From Deltaproteobacteria bacterium (GTDB lineage: Bacteria > Desulfobacterota > Desulfobacteria > Desulfobacterales > QNYZ01), in NCBI GenBank assembly GCA_003973265.1, contig QNYZ01000073.1:1-36195 (forward strand): a stretch of DNA of 36,195 nucleotides. The letters are read 5' to 3'. Below, one piece after another: positions 17,285 to 26,362 of this stretch. Under the pieces are notes generated by a model. The model worked only from the letters and a program-made list of their open reading frames with translations, was not told where the DNA came from and searched no databases. The position numbers were made by a program, and so were the translations under genes. Numbering within the stretch: the stretch's first letter is position 1; every line of letters starts with the position of its first letter.

Positions 17285-18319
17285 ATGATCAGTCATGCGG
17301 CACTCAGCAATGATTTAACAGCCGCGTTTTTTCTGAGACCCGACGACCGGTCATGGCTGAAAGATTTACTGGGCGGGCAGGTTCAGTTTGATGTACCGAT
17401 GGAACGGTATACGACACTGGGCGTGGGCGGCCCGGCCGATGCACTGGCGACACCGACGGATACCAGGACCCTGGAAAAGCTTGTCTCAGGCGCAGACCAA
17501 CGCTCGATTCCCTGGCTGGTCGTCGGCGGTGGAAGTAATTTGCTGGTCAAAGACGGGGGGATCCGGGGGATCGTCATTCTGCTGGGCGCTCACTATAAAG
17601 GTATCGCTGAAACGGGATCGGATGCGGCCCGGCCGAAGCTGAGGGTAAAGGCCGGTACCCGGCTGAGCACCCTTTGCCGATACACCATTGATCATGGTCT
17701 GGCCGGGCTCGGGTTTGCCCTGGGAATTCCCGGTTCGGTGGGCGGGTCGATTCTCATGAACGCCGGTACGGCTGGAGGGTCGATCCAGGATGTTCTGACA
17801 TCTGTTTCAGTGCTGTGGCCGGGTGGACGAATCGAGCGGATCGAAAAAAAAGATCTCGTATTCGGTTATCGGCGCCTGACATTACCGGGATGGGAAGTCA
17901 CCCCTCGATCCGGTGAAATTAATGATAATCGAAAAGGTGTGATTGTTGATGGGGTTTTTGTCTTTGAACCGGGCGATGCGGGACAACTTAAATCAGATGC
18001 CCGAAGAATTAAAAAGGAACGGCGGCAACGTCAGCCCCTGGGAAAGGCGAGTGCCGGGTGCTTTTTTAAAAATCCGGTCGACCACCCGCCCGCCGGCAGA
18101 CTGATTGACCTGGCCGGGCTGAAGGGAAACCGGGTGGGAGATGCGCAGGTATCCATGCAGCATGGTAATTTTATCATCAATCGGGGGAAAGCATGCGCCG
18201 CTGATATCCTCAATCTGGCGGAAATAATTGAAAATCAGGTTTTGGCCCGGTTTGGTGTGCAACTGGAGCCGGAAGTGATCATTGTTGGAGAATCGAATCA
18301 TGCGACAAAATCGATTTAA
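17285..18319 (+). CDS. murB: UDP-N-acetylenolpyruvoylglucosamine reductase MurB
   Basis: 344 residues, an FAD enzyme that reduces UDP-GlcNAc-enolpyruvate with NADPH to UDP-MurNAc. FAD-binding motifs VVGGGSNLLVKDGG and GIPGSVGGSILMNAG are present. The catalytic loop reads ASAGCFFKNP, with Cys259 where many MurB enzymes have the proton-donating serine. The C-terminal glutamate region (LEPEVIIVGE) is present. The extra tyrosine-loop region of the E. coli type is not obvious, which suggests the shorter type II form, although the N-terminus carries about 30 extra residues. It starts directly after the murC stop and overlaps ftsQ by 20 bp. Confidence 0.96.
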   Translation: MISHAALSNDLTAAFFLRPDDRSWLKDLLGGQVQFDVPMERYTTLGVGGPADALATPTDTRTLEKLVSGADQRSIPWLVVGGGSNLLVKDGGIRGIVILLGAHYKGIAETGSDAARPKLRVKAGTRLSTLCRYTIDHGLAGLGFALGIPGSVGGSILMNAGTAGGSIQDVLTSVSVLWPGGRIERIEKKDLVFGYRRLTLPGWEVTPRSGEINDNRKGVIVDGVFVFEPGDAGQLKSDARRIKKERRQRQPLGKASAGCFFKNPVDHPPAGRLIDLAGLKGNRVGDAQVSMQHGNFIINRGKACAADILNLAEIIENQVLARFGVQLEPEVIIVGESNHATKSI

Positions 18320-19145
18320 ACCCGGGCGTAAGCATCATCGGGGAAAGAGGGGCCGGTATTTCGGGGCGTTCCTGATCCAGAGTGTACGGGCCGGCGCCTG
18401 CCTGCTGGGGGTGGCCGTATTGAGCGTTGCGCTCATGACCGGATACGATTTTATTACCCAGTGCCAGTATTTCAGTGCAACCAGGATTCAGGTCAATGGT
18501 TTAAAGCGTCTGACCGCATCTGAAGTTCTGGCGCAGGCAGACATTCATGCGGGGCAAAATATCCTCTCTGTCAATCTGGCACTGACACGAAAACGTCTCA
18601 TGGCGCATCCCTGGATCGCCGACGTCGATTTTCAACGGCGATTGCCGGACGGGTTGGAATTAAACATCACCGAGCAGGTACCCCTGGCCGTTGTTGATCT
18701 GGGCCGGAAATTTGTGATTAACGAAAAGGGCGATATTTTTAAGAGAGCCAGTTCCGCGGATGTGAAAGAGCTGCCCGTTGTTACCGGCCTGTCTTATACG
18801 GATTTAATTATTTCTGATCACCAGGCGGACCCGCCCCTGGCAGCGGTTTTATCGGTGCTGCGGATGGGAAATCAACCGAACAGTGTCATTCCCAATCCCA
18901 TACTGCGGGAATTACACGTTGACCGGGAAATGGGTTTGACCCTGGTCGCCTTTAATGCGCCGCTGGTCATCCGGATGGGCTATTCGGGCTACCGTGCCAA
19001 GTATAAAGTGCTGTCGCAGGTGTTGACCTATCTCGACAGCCATCCGGGCGCCTTGAATGTCGACTGGATCGATCTGAATAATCCGGAGCGGATTGTCATG
19101 AATGTCAAAGGCGCGTTACCTCAAAAGAGCGCAAAGGAGATTTAA
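18300..19145 (+). CDS. ftsQ: Cell division protein FtsQ
   Basis: 281 residues from the ATG at 18300, which has GGAG 9 bases upstream; a TTG at 18282 in the same frame is less likely. A strongly basic N-terminus (about 1-25) precedes one membrane helix (about 28-48), a POTRA domain (ATRIQVNGLKRLTASEVLAQ and following) and the FtsQ domain. FtsQ bridges early and late divisome proteins in the periplasm and binds FtsL and FtsB. The ddl gene that often lies between murB and ftsQ is absent; the 20-bp overlap leaves no room for a remnant. Confidence 0.93.
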   Translation: MRQNRFKPGRKHHRGKRGRYFGAFLIQSVRAGACLLGVAVLSVALMTGYDFITQCQYFSATRIQVNGLKRLTASEVLAQADIHAGQNILSVNLALTRKRLMAHPWIADVDFQRRLPDGLELNITEQVPLAVVDLGRKFVINEKGDIFKRASSADVKELPVVTGLSYTDLIISDHQADPPLAAVLSVLRMGNQPNSVIPNPILRELHVDREMGLTLVAFNAPLVIRMGYSGYRAKYKVLSQVLTYLDSHPGALNVDWIDLNNPERIVMNVKGALPQKSAKEI

Positions 19146-19146
19146 T

Positions 19147-20376
19147 ATGCAGGGGCGGGGAGATATCATCGTCGGTCTGGATATTGGTACCACAAAAATA
19201 TGCTGCGTGGTGGGAGAATCCCTGCCCGGGGAAATCAATATCATCGGTATCGGGACCCATCCTTCCGAAGGTTTGCGCAAAGGGGTGGTGGTCAATATCG
19301 AGTCGACCGTGGAGTCCATCAAAAAGGCGGTTGACGAGGCCGAGCAGATGGCCGGTTGCGATATCTCTTCGGTTTATACAGGGATTGCCGGCGGCCATAT
19401 CACCGGGTTCAACAGCCGGGGAATTGTCGCGGTAAAGGGGCGGGAAATTATCCAGGAGGATATCGACCGGGTGATCGAGGCCGCGCGGGCAGTGGCGATC
19501 CCCATGGAACGGGAAGTGATTCATGTTCTGCCTCAGGAATACATCGTTGATAACCAGAAAGGGATTCAGAACCCCCTGGGCATGTCCGGTGTTCGGCTGG
19601 AAGCCAGAATTCATATTGTGACCGGCGCGGTGACATCGGCCCGGAATATCGTCAAATGCGCCAATCGAGCCGGGCTGGACGTCAGCGAAATTGTCCTTGA
19701 ATCACTGGCATCGGGCCGGGCGGTGTTATCCGAAGAAGAAAAGGAACTGGGCGTTGCCCTGATTGATATCGGCGGTGGTACCACTGACCTGGCCATTTTC
19801 AAGGGAAATAATATCATCCATACCTTTGTACTGGCCCTGGGCGGGGATAATTTTACCAACGATATTGCGATCGGGTTGCGGGCTCCCGTGGCTGAAGCCG
19901 TCAAAATAAAGGAAAAATTCGGTTGCTGCATCAGCCAGAATATCGGCCCCGAGGAGATGCTCGAGGTGCCGGGGCTGGGCGGGCGCCCCCCCCGGAGACT
20001 CCCCCGGCAGATCCTTGGAGAGATAATCGAGCCGCGCATGGAGGAAATTTTTACATTGGTGCGGCAGGAAATAGAGGAGCGTGAACTGGTCCATTGCCTG
20101 AACGCGGGCATGGTCCTCACCGGCGGCGGTTCGCTGGTGGAAGGGGCCAGTGAAGTCGCCGAATCGGTGTTCAGGGTCCCCTCCCGGATCGGCAGACCCG
20201 CCGGGGTCACCGGATTGACGGATATGGTCAACAATCCGATCTATGCTACCGGAGTCGGCCTGGTTATCTTTGGCACCGGGCAATCGGGGAAAAAGGCGGG
20301 GTTCCGGATTCGGGACAAGCATATATTTAAAAAGGTAATGGCGCAGATGAAACGATGGTTCAAAGATGTCATTTAG
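19147..20376 (+). CDS. ftsA: Cell division protein FtsA
   Basis: 409 residues from the ATG at 19147, which has an AAAGGAG ribosome binding site; an in-frame upstream ATG at 19102 lies inside ftsQ and lacks one. FtsA is an actin-like ATPase that tethers FtsZ to the membrane. Phosphate-binding loops GLDIGTTKICC and DIGGGTTDLAIF and the adenosine motif LTGGGS are present. The C-terminus (MAQMKRWFKDVI) is the amphipathic helix used for membrane targeting. The start lies one base after the ftsQ stop. Confidence 0.97.
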   Translation: MQGRGDIIVGLDIGTTKICCVVGESLPGEINIIGIGTHPSEGLRKGVVVNIESTVESIKKAVDEAEQMAGCDISSVYTGIAGGHITGFNSRGIVAVKGREIIQEDIDRVIEAARAVAIPMEREVIHVLPQEYIVDNQKGIQNPLGMSGVRLEARIHIVTGAVTSARNIVKCANRAGLDVSEIVLESLASGRAVLSEEEKELGVALIDIGGGTTDLAIFKGNNIIHTFVLALGGDNFTNDIAIGLRAPVAEAVKIKEKFGCCISQNIGPEEMLEVPGLGGRPPRRLPRQILGEIIEPRMEEIFTLVRQEIEERELVHCLNAGMVLTGGGSLVEGASEVAESVFRVPSRIGRPAGVTGLTDMVNNPIYATGVGLVIFGTGQSGKKAGFRIRDKHIFKKVMAQMKRWFKDVI

Positions 20377-20481
20377 CCGGGCTTAAACAAAGCGGCACGT
20401 ATCAATCCGTTTTAACGATCTAGATTAGAAACAGGGAAAGTATAAAAATCAGGAACAACCAAACAAGGGAGGTGGAAGCCG

Positions 20482-21702
20482 ATGTTTACGTATGTAGAAA
20501 AAGAATGCGGAGCGAAAATCAAGGTCATTGGCGTGGGCGGCGCGGGGGGGAATGCGATCAACAACATGATCGATTCCAATCTGGTCGGAGTCCAGTTTAT
20601 TGCGGCCAATACCGACTCACAGGCATTGGAGGTATCCAAGGCCAGTATCAAAATCCAGCTGGGGGAACAGCTGACCGAAGGACTGGGGGCCGGTGCCAAT
20701 CCCAACCAGGGCCGGGAGGCGGCCCTTGAATCTCACGAAGAGCTGACACAGTTGCTGGATGACAGCCACATGGTATTCATTACCGCCGGATTTGGCGGGG
20801 GCACCGGTACGGGCGCAGCACCGATAGTGGCCGAAGTCTGCAAGTCTCTGGGGGCGTTGACGGTGGCCGTTATTACCAAGCCGTTTTCCTTTGAGGGACG
20901 CAAGCGGAATGAAATGGCCGAAACAGGTATCGCCGAATTGAAAAAAGTCGCCGATACCGTCATCACGATTCCCAACGACCGGTTGAGAGGGCTCGCCCCT
21001 CGCAACGCCCGGCTGATCGACATGTTTAAAAAAGCGGATGAAATCCTGCTGCACTCGGTCAAGGGAATCACCGATCTGATTATGATGCCCGGGCTGGTGA
21101 ATCTTGACTTTGCCGATATTAAAACCACCATGTCCAAAGCCGGTATGGCGATTATGGGGATCGGTATGGCCAGCGGGGAAAACCGGGCCATGGAAGCGGC
21201 CAGCAAGGCCATTTCCCATCCGCTTCTGGAGGATATCTCGATCTCCGGCGCCCGGGGCGTGCTGATGAATATTACCAGCAACAGCGAATTGACCATGGAG
21301 GAGATGACCGAAGCGTCTGAGCGGATCTATGCGGAAGTCGGAAACGATGCCGAGATAATCTGGGGTGCCGTGATCGATGATCAGGTTGGTGACGAAATGC
21401 GGGTGACGGTAATTGCCACCGGTATCGGCGATGAAGAGCCGGCCGGGGAAGTAACAGAAGAAAAAGGAGAAACAGAGGATTTCCCGGCGAATGTCGTCAA
21501 AAAATTTGAACCCCGTGGCAGGGTTCGTGATGTGACCCCGGAAGATATGCGCCAGAAAGTGCGGATGGGTAACAACGGAAGCCTGCAGCCCCAGGAAGTT
21601 GTTGTAGATGAACAGAATGGCAAAGTTCGCCGGAATTACGGCCTGGTGATTGATCCGGACGATCTTGAGATCCCGACGTTTTTACGACGGAGCGCCGATT
21701 AG
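20482..21702 (+). CDS. ftsZ: Cell division GTPase FtsZ
   Basis: 406 residues. FtsZ is the tubulin-like GTPase that forms the division ring. GGAGGNAINNM (from residue 19), the tubulin signature GGGTGTG (105-111) and the T7 loop NLDFAD are intact. A variable acidic linker leads to the conserved C-terminal peptide DDLEIPTFLRRS, which binds FtsA. The start has a strong GGGAGGTGG ribosome binding site, stronger than others in the cluster, fitting the high level of FtsZ. A gap of 105 bases after ftsA could hold an extra promoter, but I found no convincing one. Confidence 0.98.
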   Translation: MFTYVEKECGAKIKVIGVGGAGGNAINNMIDSNLVGVQFIAANTDSQALEVSKASIKIQLGEQLTEGLGAGANPNQGREAALESHEELTQLLDDSHMVFITAGFGGGTGTGAAPIVAEVCKSLGALTVAVITKPFSFEGRKRNEMAETGIAELKKVADTVITIPNDRLRGLAPRNARLIDMFKKADEILLHSVKGITDLIMMPGLVNLDFADIKTTMSKAGMAIMGIGMASGENRAMEAASKAISHPLLEDISISGARGVLMNITSNSELTMEEMTEASERIYAEVGNDAEIIWGAVIDDQVGDEMRVTVIATGIGDEEPAGEVTEEKGETEDFPANVVKKFEPRGRVRDVTPEDMRQKVRMGNNGSLQPQEVVVDEQNGKVRRNYGLVIDPDDLEIPTFLRRSAD

Positions 21703-21738
21703 ACGCCGCATCTTTCCGGTTGGAAATCCGTACGGGGC

Positions 21739-23544
21739 GTGATAACGGATGTGGCTATGGCATTAAAACCCGGAAATCACCCCCGGCGGCGGAGCGAAAC
21801 CGGCACGATCCGAAAATCCTGGCGGGATCGGACCACCGTTGCCCTGGTGTTTCCCAATACATACGCCGTGGGAACCACCAACCTCGGATTTCAGGCGGTA
21901 TACCGGCTGTTGAACGCGATGGATAAGGTGGTCTGCGAGCGGGTCTTTTTACCGGAGACGGACCGGAAAGGTTCTGACAGGAAGGATCCCGGCCGCAAAG
22001 GCCCGGCTGGAAAGGGATCTGCCGCAAAAGAGCCGGGTTCCCGGCCATGCGCCGAGGAGTCCGGACGCCGGTTGTCCGCGTTCGATATTATCGCGTTTTC
22101 CGTGTCGTTTGAAAACGATTACCTCAATGTCCTGACCATTCTTGATCTGGCAGGCATCCCCCTGCGATCGGAACAAAGAAACATCCACCCCCTTGTGATC
22201 GCAGGTGGGGTGGCCTGCTGGTTAAACCCCGAACCACTGGCCCCCTTTATCGACCTGTTTCTCCTTGGCGAGGCCGAGGTCCTTTTATCGCCTTTTATAC
22301 AGGCGTATCAAAAAAGAATCGAACGAACGGATTTTCTTCAAATGGCGGCCCGGGATCTTCCCGGTGTGTATGTGCCTGGGCTGTATCAGCCGGTCTACGG
22401 TCCGGACGGGGCGCTTTCTGCATTTCATCCGGTCGTTGACGGGGTTCCCCCCCGGGTGCAACGTCGGATCGTGCCGGATTTAACCGGTTCCAGCACCCAT
22501 ACCACCATTGTTTCACCCCATACGGCGTTTGACAGCCGGTTTCTGATCGAAATCGGCCGCGGGTGCGCGCGCGGGTGTCGGTTTTGCAGTGCCGGTTTTA
22601 TCTACCGGCCACCCCGGTTTCGGGATATCGCCACACTGGTCGACGGCCTGGAAAAGGGAAAAGCCGTTACCGGCCGTATCGGCCTGGTGGGACCGGCGGT
22701 TTCGGATCTGCCCGGTCTTGACGCATTGTGCCGGCATGCGTCGGATATGAAAATTTCCCTGGCCTTCAGCTCTCTGCGGGCAGATGCCCTTACCGACACC
22801 TTTATTCAGGCCCTGGTGGACAGTGACGTTCAGACGGCCACCATTGCCCCGGATGCCGGCTCGGAACGGATGCGGCGGGTGATCAATAAAGGCCTGACGC
22901 GGCAGGATATCCTGACCGGCACCCGGTCGCTGGTGGCCGCCGGCATTGCGAATCTAAAACTTTATTTTATGGTGGGACTGCCCACGGAAACCGATGCGGA
23001 CGTGAATGCCATTATCACGCTGACGGCAGACATAAAGGAAATATTTTTACAGGAAAGCAGGCGCCTGGGCCGGATCGGAAATATTACCGTCAGCCTTAAC
23101 TGTTTTGTGCCAAAGCCGTTTACCCCCTTCCAGTGGGCGGCCATGGACGACATCCCCCGTCTCAAAAAGAAAATCATGGTGGTCCGTAAAGGCCTGGGGC
23201 GGATGGCCAATGTGATTTTCCGCAGTGAAAGTCCCCGAAAATCGTATGTTCAGGCCCTGTTGTCCCGGGGGGATCGCCGTGTGAGCGATATCCTTATCCG
23301 GGCGCATTATCATAACGGGGACTGGCCGCATGCACTGGCGGAAGCGGACATCGATCCGGATTATTTTGTATCCCGGCAAAGGGAAGCCAGCGAGTGGTTG
23401 CCGTGGGATTTTATCGATTCGGGAGTGAGCCGGGTTTTCCTGCAAAATGAATACGAAAAATCGAAAGATGAACGTCCTTCCAAACCGTGTCCGGTCATAC
23501 AATGTACGCGATGTGGCGCCTGTCCGCCGGTAGAAAACACTTGA
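21739..23544 (+). CDS. Radical SAM protein, TIGR03960-like, B12-binding-like N-terminus
   Basis: 601 residues. The N-terminal domain (VALVFPNTYAVGTTNLGFQA; later PLVIAGGVACWLNPEPLAPF) resembles the cobalamin-binding-like domain of the TIGR03960 family. The radical SAM cluster motif is C276-x3-C280-x2-C283 (RGCARGCRFCSAG), which binds [4Fe-4S] and SAM. The C-terminus has another cysteine group (CTRCGACPP). The substrate of this family is not settled to my knowledge. Its usual DUF2344-type partner is not in the window. Residues about 74-113 are a Lys/Gly/Pro-rich insertion of low complexity. The start is a GTG at 21739; the ATG at 21757 is an alternative. It lies 36 bases after ftsZ in the same direction and may be co-transcribed. 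Confidence 0.8.
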   Translation: MITDVAMALKPGNHPRRRSETGTIRKSWRDRTTVALVFPNTYAVGTTNLGFQAVYRLLNAMDKVVCERVFLPETDRKGSDRKDPGRKGPAGKGSAAKEPGSRPCAEESGRRLSAFDIIAFSVSFENDYLNVLTILDLAGIPLRSEQRNIHPLVIAGGVACWLNPEPLAPFIDLFLLGEAEVLLSPFIQAYQKRIERTDFLQMAARDLPGVYVPGLYQPVYGPDGALSAFHPVVDGVPPRVQRRIVPDLTGSSTHTTIVSPHTAFDSRFLIEIGRGCARGCRFCSAGFIYRPPRFRDIATLVDGLEKGKAVTGRIGLVGPAVSDLPGLDALCRHASDMKISLAFSSLRADALTDTFIQALVDSDVQTATIAPDAGSERMRRVINKGLTRQDILTGTRSLVAAGIANLKLYFMVGLPTETDADVNAIITLTADIKEIFLQESRRLGRIGNITVSLNCFVPKPFTPFQWAAMDDIPRLKKKIMVVRKGLGRMANVIFRSESPRKSYVQALLSRGDRRVSDILIRAHYHNGDWPHALAEADIDPDYFVSRQREASEWLPWDFIDSGVSRVFLQNEYEKSKDERPSKPCPVIQCTRCGACPPVENT

Positions 23545-23661
23545 AAAACGATTCAGCATTGTGTTAGCTAGAACCTTGCGAAAAATCAGGGGGTCGGTTT
23601 CTCCATGACCGCTAAATTCATTTCCCGGACAGGGACGACCGTGACAGGGATTTAAAATCAG

Positions 23662-24093
23662 ATGGCTTTAAAAACGGAAATTAAAATCGCGTACGGCGTG
23701 GTCATTTATTTCCTTTTCGTCGGCATCCTCAGCTATACTGTTTTTTCGGCAGATTCGCCGGAAACGCCCATTCGGGTGATGTACAAAAGTGCGACGGGTA
23801 AGGTGCTTTTCGATCATAAAACACATTCAGGTGATACCGGTTACGGCCTTGCCTGTAAGGATTGCCACCATCATCCCATGGAGGATGATACGGATTATAG
23901 AGCCTGCGGCCAGTGTCATATCCCGGGGAAGGCGGAATCACTGCCAAAATCCTGCCTGGAATGTCATGACGCAGATGAGATTGAGGACACCGAAATGCTC
24001 AACAGCGGCGATGCATTTCACGGACAATGTATCGGGTGCCATCAGGAATTCGGCCGGGGTCCGGTTGACTGTGCCGAGTGCCATGTCAAGTAG
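23662..24093 (+). CDS. Membrane-anchored pentahaem cytochrome c (c3/c7-like), Rnf-associated
   Basis: 143 residues. An N-terminal hydrophobic segment (about 9-30) would export and probably anchor the protein. Five CXXCH motifs start at residues 65, 82, 98, 123 and 137, and the FDHKTH motif near 50-55 supplies histidines of the type seen in class III cytochromes. Multihaem cytochromes directly upstream of rnfC are known from sulfate reducers and from Methanosarcina, where they exchange electrons with the Rnf complex. The gene lies 31 bases before rnfC in the same direction. The natural partner (a periplasmic c3 pool or quinone side) is unknown. Confidence 0.85.
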   Translation: MALKTEIKIAYGVVIYFLFVGILSYTVFSADSPETPIRVMYKSATGKVLFDHKTHSGDTGYGLACKDCHHHPMEDDTDYRACGQCHIPGKAESLPKSCLECHDADEIEDTEMLNSGDAFHGQCIGCHQEFGRGPVDCAECHVK

Positions 24094-24124
24094 CTATCGT
24101 TAATATCTCAAGGGAAGCCTATCG

Positions 24125-25408
24125 ATGTTAAAGAAATCTTTTTTCGGTTTAACCCGGTCCTGGCTCAGATACGAAGGACTGGCCTCTTTCCCTGAACGTA
24201 TCTGTCACGTTCCATCACCCGGCCGGATCACCTACCTGTTTAATGCGCCCTTTGAAAAAACGACCGACCCGAAACTCAATGTCGGCGACCGGGTCAAACG
24301 CGGACAGCCGATTGTTTTAAATGATGAACCGGGCGGTACCCTGGTCAGTTCTGTGGCCGGCAGCGTGGCATCCATTACCCCTTACGACGGCGATCTCGGC
24401 CGTCGCTGCACGATGGTAACGATCACTACCGACGGCAATGAGGAGGTGGATACCGGCTTTGCCGACTACGCGGCATCTCCCCGTCTTGAAACCGCCCGCA
24501 CCTATTTAACAAACAGCCCCGGCAGCCCGCCGCTGGATCAACTGGCCGACACGGGTCGACCCATCGACACCATCGTGATTTCCGCCATGGAGGACGATAT
24601 CCTGATCGGGACCCGCCGCCATGTGCTGGAAAAAGACTTTTCCATGGTGGCCAAGGGGATCACGGTGCTTCGCCAGATATCCGATGTGGAGCGGATTGTC
24701 CTCGTGGTCCCGCGGGAAAGTATCCAGGGATTTGGTCATATCGGTGTCGAGGTGATGGCCGCCGATGTGGATTATCCGGCGGGTCACCCGCTGCTCATTA
24801 TGAACAACCTTTTGAAAAAACCGGTTCCGGCCGGTCAATCCCCGGAAGAAAACGGAGTCTGTTTTTTCAGTATCGAGGCGGTCGCATCAATGGGACGGGC
24901 CTATGCGGATGGCGCCGTACCGGTAAGAAAAACGATTACCTTTATAGATAAGGACGGGGCCCATGCCCTGGCAACAGTACGCGTGGGAACACCGGTGGCG
25001 GATCTGCTTTCCACCTTTGGTGTGACGTTAAATGAGCGGGACCGGCTGATTTTCGGCGGTCCCATGACCGGAAAAGCCATTTACGATATTGATCACCCGA
25101 TTCTGGCCGATACCGATGCGGTTCTTGTCCAGGACCGGGACAGCATCCCCTATTCATCTGATTATCCGTGTATTAATTGCGGAGATTGTATCCGGGTCTG
25201 TCCGGTGAATATCCCCATCGACATGCTGGTTCGGTTTTTAGAGGTGGGCCAGTATGCGGAGGCCGCTGATCAATACGCCCTTGAATCGTGTATTGAGTGC
25301 GGATTGTGCGGTTATGTCTGTGTGGCCAAAATCCCGATTGTTCAATATATCCGACTGGGCAAATACGAACTTGCCAAGGAGCGCTCGATGGAGGCAGCCA
25401 ATGATTGA
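24125..25408 (+). CDS. rnfC: RnfC-like subunit, divergent nucleotide/flavin motifs
   Basis: 427 residues. An N-terminal barrel-like domain (VGDRVKRGQPI, GTLVSSVAGSVASI) is followed by the central domain and two [4Fe-4S] motifs: C349-x2-C352-x2-C355-x3-C359 and C389-x2-C392-x2-C395-x3-C399. The block YPAGHPLLI through VRVGTPVADLL and GGPMTGKAIYDIDHPI matches RnfC. The GGAGFPT-type loop and the NGAECEPY motif that bind NADH and FMN in ordinary RnfC are not visible; the corresponding stretch reads LTNSPGSPPLDQ followed by VISAMEDDILIG. This suggests the subunit may not react with NAD. It overlaps rnfD by 8 bp. Confidence 0.85.
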   Translation: MLKKSFFGLTRSWLRYEGLASFPERICHVPSPGRITYLFNAPFEKTTDPKLNVGDRVKRGQPIVLNDEPGGTLVSSVAGSVASITPYDGDLGRRCTMVTITTDGNEEVDTGFADYAASPRLETARTYLTNSPGSPPLDQLADTGRPIDTIVISAMEDDILIGTRRHVLEKDFSMVAKGITVLRQISDVERIVLVVPRESIQGFGHIGVEVMAADVDYPAGHPLLIMNNLLKKPVPAGQSPEENGVCFFSIEAVASMGRAYADGAVPVRKTITFIDKDGAHALATVRVGTPVADLLSTFGVTLNERDRLIFGGPMTGKAIYDIDHPILADTDAVLVQDRDSIPYSSDYPCINCGDCIRVCPVNIPIDMLVRFLEVGQYAEAADQYALESCIECGLCGYVCVAKIPIVQYIRLGKYELAKERSMEAAND

Positions 25409-26360
25409 CCGGAAGAAACTAGTGGTGTCCCATGCCCCGTTCTGGCATAACGGCAGCAGTGTTGCCGAGCGCCACTATAATATCCTGTTTGCGGCGGTGC
25501 CGGCGGCTGCCCTGGGCTGCTTTCGGTATGGGATACCGGCGATCGGGGTGGTATCGTTTTCCATTGCCTTTGCCATTATCTGGGAATGGGTCATGAACCT
25601 GGCCACCCGGCAGGCGCCAACGATTGGAGACGGAAGCGCGGCCCTGACAGGCCTGCTGCTTGCCATGCTCCTGCCGGCCACTTCGCCCTGGTGGCTGGTG
25701 GTTGTCGGTACTTTTCTGGCTATTGTGATCGGTAAACAGATTTTCGGCGGTATCGGGAGCAACCCGGTGAACATGGTGGCATTGACGATTGCCATCTTAT
25801 CTCTTTCCTGGCAGGGGCATCTCGATTTTAACGAAGCGCTGGTTAATTACGATTTTGGATTTCCCATGGTTTATCCACTGGCCCAGCTGAAACATTTCGG
25901 AACGGCGGCGATTGGTTCTTTTTCGTACATGGACCTCCTGCTGGGTCGTCAGATCGGCGGTATCGGGGCGCCTTTCGGGCTGGCATTGATCGTCGGCGGA
26001 ATTTATCTGATCCTGCGGGGATTTATCCGGTGGGAAATTGTTATCTCTTTTCTGGCCGGTATTTTTGTGACAGCCATGGTTTTTTATGGAGCCAATGCCG
26101 AAAAATTTGCCGACCCGCTTTTTCATTTATTAACCGGGTATACGTTGATGGGTGCCATTTTTCTGGCGACGGATGACTCGTCCTCTCCGGTCGGGTTTAT
26201 TCCCATGTTGATCTATGGTGCGGTCGGTGGTTTTATGACCGTACTGATTCGGAATATCGGGATCTGGGTCGATGGGGTCGTACTGGCGATCCTGATCGCC
26301 AATATTGTCAGCCCGCTATTGGATAAGATCCGGCCCAAAGTGATGGGAGAGGTTAGCTGA
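25401..26360 (+). CDS. rnfD: RnfD, membrane subunit with covalently bound flavin
   Basis: 319 residues from the ATG at 25401, inside the end of rnfC; earlier in-frame ATGs lie well inside rnfC and encode non-conserved sequence. RnfD is a polytopic NqrB/RnfD-family protein that takes part in electron transfer across the membrane coupled to ion movement. The family motif GDGSAALTGLLLAMLLPA is present and includes the threonine region for FMN attachment. The later GAIFLATDDSSSPVGF and the SNPVNMVA motif also match. It lies 2 bases before rnfG. Confidence 0.93.
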   Translation: MIDRKKLVVSHAPFWHNGSSVAERHYNILFAAVPAAALGCFRYGIPAIGVVSFSIAFAIIWEWVMNLATRQAPTIGDGSAALTGLLLAMLLPATSPWWLVVVGTFLAIVIGKQIFGGIGSNPVNMVALTIAILSLSWQGHLDFNEALVNYDFGFPMVYPLAQLKHFGTAAIGSFSYMDLLLGRQIGGIGAPFGLALIVGGIYLILRGFIRWEIVISFLAGIFVTAMVFYGANAEKFADPLFHLLTGYTLMGAIFLATDDSSSPVGFIPMLIYGAVGGFMTVLIRNIGIWVDGVVLAILIANIVSPLLDKIRPKVMGEVS

Positions 26361-26362
26361 AG

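Noticed and set aside
21713..21726. TTTCC-GGTT-GGAAA hairpin between ftsZ and the radical SAM gene as terminator
   Set aside because: Five-base stem with no following T run and only 36 bases between the genes; read-through is more likely.
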